Positions 6,584 to 11,013 of a stretch of 11,013 nucleotides of DNA are shown here, piece by piece. Both the position numbers and the translations under genes were made by a program. This stretch comes from Bacillota bacterium (GTDB lineage Bacteria; Bacillota; Sulfobacillia; RBS10-35; JAJYVN01). How positions within the stretch are numbered: position 1 is the stretch's first letter; every line of letters begins with the position of its first letter. The DNA lies in NCBI GenBank assembly GCA_021791995.1, contig JAJYVN010000079.1, positions 1-11,013 on the forward strand, given 5' to 3'. The notes below the pieces were generated by a model. That model made no database searches. It worked only from the letters and a program-made list of their open reading frames with translations, and was not told where the DNA came from.

Positions 6584-8185
6584 TTGGCCCAACCGGCATC
6601 GTTCGCCGACCTCGGCATCACCCAACCGATTCTGGCTGCGCTATCTGACATGGGCTTCGAGGAGCCGTCGCCTATCCAGGTACAGACCATCCCCCATATG
6701 CTCGCCGGCCGCGATGTGATTGGTCAGGCGCAGACCGGGACGGGTAAAACTGCGGCTTTCGCCGTTCCTGCACTGCAGCGGCTGGACTCGGACGGGCCGC
6801 GCCCGCAGGTGCTGATTCTAACTCCGACACGGGAACTTGCTCTCCAGGTTGCAGAAGAAGTTGCGCGCATCGGTGTTAATCTTGGTGCGCGCGAAGCTGC
6901 CATTTACGGTGGGCAACCTATCGAACGACAGATTCGTGCTCTGCGTGCCGGTGTGGACGTCGTGGTTGGGACACCCGGAAGACTCCTGGACCATCTGCGG
7001 CGAGGAACCCTGGAATTGCGGCATCTCCGCACTGTTATCCTTGACGAGGGCGACGAGATGTTGGATATGGGTTTCATCGACGATATCGAGGCCATACTGC
7101 AGGCAGCGCCAGGGGAGCGCCAGACAGCCATTTTTTCGGCTACGGTGCCGTTGCCGATTCTTCGCTTAACGCAGAGATACCTGCGCAATCCCGTACATCT
7201 ACGAGTCACACCCGAGCATCTCATCGCTCCGTCCATCGAGCAGTCCTACTACGAGGTGCGCGGGATTGACCGAACGGAGGCCCTCTGCCGACTAATCGAT
7301 GTTCTGGGTATGGGACGTGCCATCATCTTTTGTCGTACTAAGCGTGGCGTGGACGAATTGACCGCAGCCCTGCAGGCCCGTGGTTACCCTGCAGAAGCAA
7401 TTCATGGGGACATGGCGCAACCTCAGCGCAACAGGGCGTTGGCACGCTTCCGTGAGGGTGGGAGCGAACTCCTCGTGGCGACGGACGTGGCGGCCCGTGG
7501 ACTGGACATCGAAGGCGTCACCCACGTCATCAATTTTGACATTGCACAATCTCCGGAGGCGCATGTTCACCGCATCGGTCGCACCGGTCGTGTCGGACGC
7601 AGCGGTGCGGCGCTCACCCTAGTACTGCCACGAGAAGTCAAGCAATTGCGCGCTATCGCCGATTCAACCGGTGCGCGCATTCCTCGCGGAATCTTGCCAA
7701 GCCCCGCCGATGTCGCCGCCGCTGCCAGAGATTCCGTGCGCCGTCAACTGCTGGAGGTTCTGGGTGAGGCGGATCTTGGGGAGTGCCTTGATCTGGCTCG
7801 GGAACTGGCTGAAGCGTCATCTCCCGTCATGGTGGCCGCCGCAGCACTCAAGATGGTTCTGGACGCCGGACGCGGCTCCGCGCGCGGTGGGGCTGGGGGT
7901 AATGATTCGGGATCCGACGGAATCACTGCCGAACCCGGTATGCAGAGGCTGTTCGTCAATATGGGAGGGCGCCAGGGGCTGCGTCCAGGGGATATCGTCC
8001 GAGCGATCTCCGGAACCGGCGGAATTTCCGGCGGTGAAGTTGGCGTGATTGATATCCACGATGACTTCAGTTTCGTCGAGATTCCGCGGGCGGCCGCCGA
8101 CCGGGTGATCGCAGTCCTCCGCCGCACACGGATCGGCGGGCGGCCGGTGAATGCGGAGGTGGCGCGCGCGCGTAACGGAGGCTGA
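6584..8185 (+). CDS. DEAD-box RNA helicase with DbpA-type RNA-binding domain
   Basis: This is an ATP-dependent RNA helicase of the DeaD/CshA type, expected to act on rRNA or mRNA. In the 533-aa product the Q motif (Phe7, Gln32) is followed by AQTGTGKT (49-56), PTREL (81-85), GG (109-110), TPGR (130-133), motif II DEGD (154-157), SAT (185-187), ATDVAARGLD (299-308) and HRIGRTGR (329-336). Motif II has Gly where Ala is almost universal. A Gly/Ser-rich linker (about 428-450) leads to a DbpA RNA-binding domain (about 453-527, MQRLFVNMGGRQGLRPGDIV). The start is TTG 6584 because GGAGGTGG lies eight nt upstream and the protein then opens as the family does; GTG 6446, ATG 6464, ATG 6509 and ATG 6557 lack good sites. 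Specificity (ribosome assembly or decay) is not determined. Confidence 0.95.
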   Translation: MAQPASFADLGITQPILAALSDMGFEEPSPIQVQTIPHMLAGRDVIGQAQTGTGKTAAFAVPALQRLDSDGPRPQVLILTPTRELALQVAEEVARIGVNLGAREAAIYGGQPIERQIRALRAGVDVVVGTPGRLLDHLRRGTLELRHLRTVILDEGDEMLDMGFIDDIEAILQAAPGERQTAIFSATVPLPILRLTQRYLRNPVHLRVTPEHLIAPSIEQSYYEVRGIDRTEALCRLIDVLGMGRAIIFCRTKRGVDELTAALQARGYPAEAIHGDMAQPQRNRALARFREGGSELLVATDVAARGLDIEGVTHVINFDIAQSPEAHVHRIGRTGRVGRSGAALTLVLPREVKQLRAIADSTGARIPRGILPSPADVAAAARDSVRRQLLEVLGEADLGECLDLARELAEASSPVMVAAAALKMVLDAGRGSARGGAGGNDSGSDGITAEPGMQRLFVNMGGRQGLRPGDIVRAISGTGGISGGEVGVIDIHDDFSFVEIPRAAADRVIAVLRRTRIGGRPVNAEVARARNGG

Positions 8186-8189
8186 CGGC

Positions 8190-8421
8190 AAGAGGCGGAA
8201 TGGTCAGCGGGTAGACCACTCTTCCACCGCCGTGCGGCGACGCGGTGCGTCGAGGCTGTCGAGCAATCACACCGGAAAGCCCTGCAAGGGTCGATTTCCG
8301 CACCGGACATACAGCGAGTCCTTGGGGGACAACGGGTATTGGAGTAGCGGCCTCGCCATAGCGGACTCTTACGCCCGGCATCTGATACTGTCCCAAGCAC
8401 TTGCAGTGCCCGCGCGGCGGG
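8190..8421 (+). ncRNA. Candidate structured RNA downstream of the helicase
   Basis: Successive helices cover nearly the whole stretch. H1 pairs AAGAG (8190-8194) with CTCTT (8219-8223) around TGGTC/GACCA (8201-8205, 8214-8218). H2 is CGACGC-GGT-GCGTCG (8238-8252). H3 is CGGAAA/TTTCCG (8273-8278, 8295-8300) enclosing CCCT/AGGG. H4 pairs CTTGGG, ACA and GTAT (within 8321-8339) with ATAC, TGT and CCCAAG (8385-8397). H5 is GCACT-TGC-AGTGC (8397-8409) and H6 is CCCGC-GCG-GCGGG (8409-8421); H4, H5 and H6 abut. It begins five nt after the helicase stop. It lacks the conserved parts of tmRNA, RNase P RNA and SRP RNA. GC-rich DNA gives many short helices by chance, so this is a hypothesis. The strand is assumed from the neighbours. 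Confidence 0.33.
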
Positions 8422-9116
8422 TGGGGTATGAGCGACGGATAGTTGCCTTGGGCGCCTTCAGGGGTCCTTGGTTGAGCGGTTCTCCATCTGTGCAACGACC
8501 GTCCGAACACATGTGGGCTACGGGAATACTTGGGGATGATACGTAAGGAAGTGTGGGGACGGAGGACGGACAACCGTTGCTTGTGCCCCAGGCCGAATGT
8601 CTGCTGTGGCCTGACCAGCCTCTGCAGGAAGTGGGGGAAGGCCTTCGTTGGGGGAGGGTTCCGCCGACCGGAGTGGAGTGCCTCTCACATATTTCCGCAA
8701 CGGGCACAGAGTGCTTGGTGTGCCCACCTCAAGGAGACGCTGCGGCCGCCGATTCGGTGATGGGCGAGCCATACATGCATCCGCAGAGGACAGAGCTCTG
8801 TGTTCCTCGCGAAATGGGTGGCCCTGTCGATGCGCCCAGCGGTTGGGTATTGCGGCGCCGAACTCGGGGCAGGGTGGGGGAGCCGTTTTCGTTTGCCCCA
8901 CGACCGGCTCGGTTCTTCCGCCTGCGCGTATGAGCCGTGCAGTGCACGAGCTTCGTCTGCCAGGGCGGTCCATGCCGGCGCCGAAGGGAGAGACTGCGCC
9001 CGCGGATAAAGATTTGTCCTTGAGCCGGCTCCGAGGTTGAAGGCCTTGGAACCCCCGGGGCCATGCAAGCAGTTGCCTTGCAGCAGAGGACTTTTCCATC
9101 GGCCGCCTGGTCGGAA

Positions 9117-9126
9117 GGGGGGGGGG
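9117..9126 (+). repeat. G10 homopolymer in the kinase ribosome-binding region
   Basis: Ten consecutive G residues lie immediately before the GTG start of the AarF/UbiB gene, and the last of them belong to the Shine-Dalgarno sequence (GGGGAG, 9123-9128). Such a run is prone to slippage in replication and also to sequencing error. Confidence 0.9.
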
Positions 9127-9132
9127 AGACGG

Positions 9133-10773
9133 GTGACGGCGGCGCGGCGGGCGCACATCCGGCGATACCGTGAGATCGTCCGCGTACTGGTACGGCATGG
9201 CCTGGGCGTCCTCGTCGCGGAATTCGCCCCCGGGCGGCTGCCACCATTTGCCCCGCGACTGTTCGGCATTATGGATCGTTCCTTTGCGCCTGCGCATGTG
9301 CGCATGGCTCTCGAGGAGTTGGGGACAACCTTTATCAAGGCCGGGCAGATCTTGTCCACACGCGCCGACCTTCTGCCATCGAGCTATACGCATGAATTCG
9401 AACGCTTGCAGGATCGTGTCTCTCCCGTCGACAGTTCAGCGGTGCGCGCCGTGCTGCAAGAGGAATGGGGACAGTCTCCTGACGCGATCTTTGCCAGTTT
9501 CGACAATGTACCCCTCGCGTCGGCGTCCATCGGCCAAGTTCACCGGGCGGTCCTGGCGGACGGCCGGTCCGTGGTCGTCAAGGTACAGAAGCCTGGTGTC
9601 GCCGAGCAGGTCGAGGTGGATCTTGCCATTCTGCGTCAATTGGCACAGATCGTGGCGGCTCGGGGGTTTTCCAAAGGCGTCCTTGATGTGGTGGGGTTGG
9701 TGGACGAGTTCGCCCACACCCTGCGCGGAGAACTCGATTACGAACAGGAAGCACGCAACGCTGCGGCCATGAGTCGTAACTTCGCGGGTGACCCGCATCT
9801 GCGGGTTCCCCAGATTTACGGTGCATACACGACCCGGCGTGTACTGGTCATGGAGGAAATGTCAGGGATCCGCATCGATGATTCGGCCGGACTCCGGGCA
9901 GAAGGGATTGATGCGCGCTCCCTGGCGCGCCGCAGCGCGCGTATCCTCTTGCGCTCGATCTTCGAACACGGGCTTTACCACGCCGATCCCCATCCGGGCA
10001 ACTTTCTGGTCGGGCGGGATGGGGCCCTGACTGCGCTCGACTTCGGGATGGTCGGTCGTCTGGATGCTCATACCAGAGATGCCCTGGTGCGCGTGGTTTT
10101 CGCCGTTGTACAGCGGGAGCCCATGGCGGTTATAGACGCACTGGAAGCATTGGGCGTGCGGTTCCGAAGTGCGGATCAGCGGCCGGCGATCCGCGAGGTG
10201 GCCCACCTTATGGACGCGTTCGCCGATATGCCCTTGGGAGATATCGAACTCGCACCATTGATCGGTGAAGTCTTTGGCTTCGCCGCTCGCTTTGAGTTGC
10301 AGCTACCGGCAGACTTCGCGCTCTTGCTCAAGACTTTGGCGATGAATGAGGGAGTGGGTCGGCAACTCGACCCGGGCTTCGTGGCTACGGAACAGGCCGC
10401 GCGGTATCTGCGGGATTTCGCGCTCCGTCGCATCACCTCGCCCCGGTGGTTCATGCAATCGCTCCATGTTCTGACGGATGCGGCCGGGACCACCGCCCGC
10501 CTCCCGCACCGCATCGAGCGGGCAATTTCGGCACTAGAGGCCGGTGAGGTCAGGCTTGATGCCACATCCTCCTATTGGGATCGTCTCCATCGTGAGGTCG
10601 CGGCTGCTTCCAACCGGATCGCCATGGCAATCCTCAGTGCGGGCTTGGCCATCAGTGCGGCGCTCCTGTTGCCTCGTTCCATTCCTTGGGGGCTGTCCAT
10701 AGCCGCGGCAGCAGGAGGCGGGGGTCTCTTGTTGGCAGTGGTGGTACTGGTTTCCACTATTCGTAGACGGTGA
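9133..10773 (+). CDS. AarF/ABC1/UbiB-family atypical kinase
   Basis: Members are membrane-associated atypical kinases/ATPases; UbiB supports ubiquinone synthesis, but many bacterial homologues have no fixed role. The 546-aa product carries the family KxGQ motif (Lys69-Ala-Gly-Gln72), the Ala/Ser-rich loop ASASIGQVHRA (129-139), the nucleotide-binding Lys150 in VVVKVQKP, ELDYEQEARNA, the catalytic loop HADPHPGN (283-290) and the metal-binding DFG (303-305). Two hydrophobic segments close the protein (about residues 497-513 and 516-540), the usual C-terminal membrane anchor. The start is GTG 9133, just after the G-rich site; the frame is open back to 9037, but those residues (PPGPCKQLPC and similar) look non-coding. 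No quinone-synthesis genes are adjacent, so the pathway is not shown. Confidence 0.93.
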   Translation: MTAARRAHIRRYREIVRVLVRHGLGVLVAEFAPGRLPPFAPRLFGIMDRSFAPAHVRMALEELGTTFIKAGQILSTRADLLPSSYTHEFERLQDRVSPVDSSAVRAVLQEEWGQSPDAIFASFDNVPLASASIGQVHRAVLADGRSVVVKVQKPGVAEQVEVDLAILRQLAQIVAARGFSKGVLDVVGLVDEFAHTLRGELDYEQEARNAAAMSRNFAGDPHLRVPQIYGAYTTRRVLVMEEMSGIRIDDSAGLRAEGIDARSLARRSARILLRSIFEHGLYHADPHPGNFLVGRDGALTALDFGMVGRLDAHTRDALVRVVFAVVQREPMAVIDALEALGVRFRSADQRPAIREVAHLMDAFADMPLGDIELAPLIGEVFGFAARFELQLPADFALLLKTLAMNEGVGRQLDPGFVATEQAARYLRDFALRRITSPRWFMQSLHVLTDAAGTTARLPHRIERAISALEAGEVRLDATSSYWDRLHREVAAASNRIAMAILSAGLAISAALLLPRSIPWGLSIAAAAGGGGLLLAVVVLVSTIRRR

Positions 10774-11013
10774 CCCTCCCGTGCCTGTCCGTGCAAGAGG
10801 GGCTGGGCGCACGGAATGTATGGCGATGGCGGGGTCAGTTTGTTTCCAGTGGATGGTTGAGAGAGTGGCCGGAGTGCGCCGTGATGGACGCGCTCAAGGT
10901 ACGTGACCCGGATTTGAGCGCGGTATTCGTCCCCTTCCGGTTAGAAAGAGAGGGGCTGCCAGCGTGATGTCAGCCGGCAGCCCTCTGTGCTATGCGGGCC
11001 AGATTTCCAGAGG
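10774..11013. other. Gene-free tail of the window
   Basis: No supported gene is seen. CCGTGC (10789-10794) and GCACGG (10809-10814) form a hairpin soon after the kinase stop, with no T-run. A 65-codon frame from GTG 10770 overlaps the kinase stop but has no ribosome binding site beyond chance and no recognisable sequence. The strong stem-loop at 10949-10986 is listed separately. Confidence 0.5.
10949..10986. terminator. Strong 12-bp stem-loop, possible terminator
   Basis: AGAGGGGCTGCC (10949-10960) pairs with GGCAGCCCTCT (10976-10986), leaving one G bulged and a 15-nt loop. It is the longest near-perfect stem in the window. It lies about 175 nt after the kinase stop, where a transcript end is expected, but no T-run follows on either side. 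It could equally be an RNA structure or an operator-like repeat belonging to a gene beyond the window. Confidence 0.4.

Larger units (their letters stand above)
8186..9132. other. ~950-nt gene-free region
   Basis: No reading frame here resembles a known protein. The longest ones (8553-8933 on +, 8518-9393 on -) have low-complexity or unnatural composition, and the minus one runs into the kinase gene. What can be seen is many perfect short inverted repeats. CAGGCC (8589-8594) pairs with GGCCTG (8608-8613). GGGCAC (8702-8707) pairs with GTGCCC (8720-8725). GAGGA (8786-8790) pairs with TCCTC (8804-8808) around CAG/CTG. TGCAAG pairs with CTTGCA around 9063-9081. G-rich tracts are frequent on the + strand. 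The 8190-8421 part is the most completely folded and is listed separately. The region may be a structured RNA, a long helicase 3' untranslated region, a long kinase leader, or decayed sequence. Confidence 0.55.

Noticed and set aside
8190..8231. tRNA-like D-arm (GGTC, AGCGGGTA, GACC) after the helicase stop
   Set aside because: No matching anticodon arm, T arm or acceptor stem follows, so it is not a tRNA gene.
8553..8933. 126-codon open frame on the plus strand in the gene-free region
   Set aside because: No domain is recognised, no clear ribosome binding site with a family-like N-terminus is seen, and the same DNA is explained as well by inverted repeats. It cannot be excluded as a decayed gene.
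8186..9132. tmRNA, RNase P RNA, SRP RNA or group II intron
   Set aside because: The conserved parts (tmRNA T arm and tag, RNase P GAGGAAAGTC and ACAGAAA, SRP GGAAGCAGCC, intron domain V) were looked for by eye on the plus strand and not found. A group II domain V was also looked for on the minus strand.
8518..9393. 291-codon open frame on the minus strand
   Set aside because: It runs antisense through the conserved start of the kinase gene, has a Pro/Arg-rich composition typical of GC-rich shadow frames, and shows no recognisable domain.
10849..10925. Faint resemblance to a serine/leucine tRNA start (GAGAGTGGCCGGAGTG)
   Set aside because: No anticodon stem-loop and no GGTTCGA-type T arm can be found in the correct position.
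10770..10967. 65-codon frame overlapping the kinase stop by GTGA
   Set aside because: The overlap suggests coupling, but the sequence resembles nothing known and a hairpin (10789-10814) lies within it. Chance is sufficient to explain it.
1..11013. CRISPR array or defence system
   Set aside because: No regularly spaced direct repeats and no cas, restriction or toxin-antitoxin genes were seen.

Overview
The window is a bacterial chromosomal segment of fairly high G+C content. It carries a conserved replication/translation cluster, all on the + strand. The order is rpsF (S6), ssb, rpsR (S18), a DUF2232 membrane protein, rplI (L9), dnaB, purA, then a tRNA-Asp(GUC), a DEAD-box RNA helicase with a DbpA-type C-terminal RNA-binding domain, and an AarF/UbiB-type atypical kinase. 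The rpsF-ssb-rpsR and DUF2232-rplI-dnaB-purA order resembles the Firmicutes/Chloroflexota arrangement. Base composition, heavy TTG/GTG start use and the C+ form of S18 would fit a GC-rich Chloroflexota-like (for example Thermomicrobia-like) bacterium, but this placement is inference and no taxonomic marker was searched.

Layout. Positions 1-520 hold insertion-sequence debris: an IS3-type OrfA N-terminus fused in frame to the C-terminal end of an ISKra4-type transposase. A good sigma70-like promoter (561-589) and a short leader precede rpsF. From 663 to 5991 seven genes run head to tail with gaps of 62 nt or less; one junction is an ATGA overlap, and nearly every gene has a purine-rich ribosome binding site. 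This looks like one operon making ribosomal proteins of the S6/S18 pair and L9, the single-strand binding protein, the replicative helicase and adenylosuccinate synthetase. A separate promoter (5999-6028) serves the tRNA-Asp gene. A 440-nt gene-free stretch precedes the RNA helicase, whose best start is a TTG at 6584 behind a strong Shine-Dalgarno sequence.

Between the helicase (ends 8185) and the AarF/UbiB kinase (starts 9133) lie about 950 nt without a convincing gene. The first part (8190-8421) can be folded almost end to end into consecutive hairpins, and a later part (8866-8910) has three mutually competing 6-bp helices. This is the best candidate in the window for something undescribed: a large structured non-coding RNA or long untranslated region. 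The case rests on hand-found helices only, and GC-rich sequence gives many short helices by chance. A run of ten G residues sits in the ribosome-binding region of the kinase gene. The last 240 nt have no supported gene but contain a strong 12-bp stem-loop.

Other oddities: eight of the nine protein genes appear to start with TTG or GTG; the helicase has DEGD in place of DEAD; gdpP is absent from its usual place between the DUF2232 gene and rplI; and no hairpin followed by a clear T-run (intrinsic terminator) was found anywhere.
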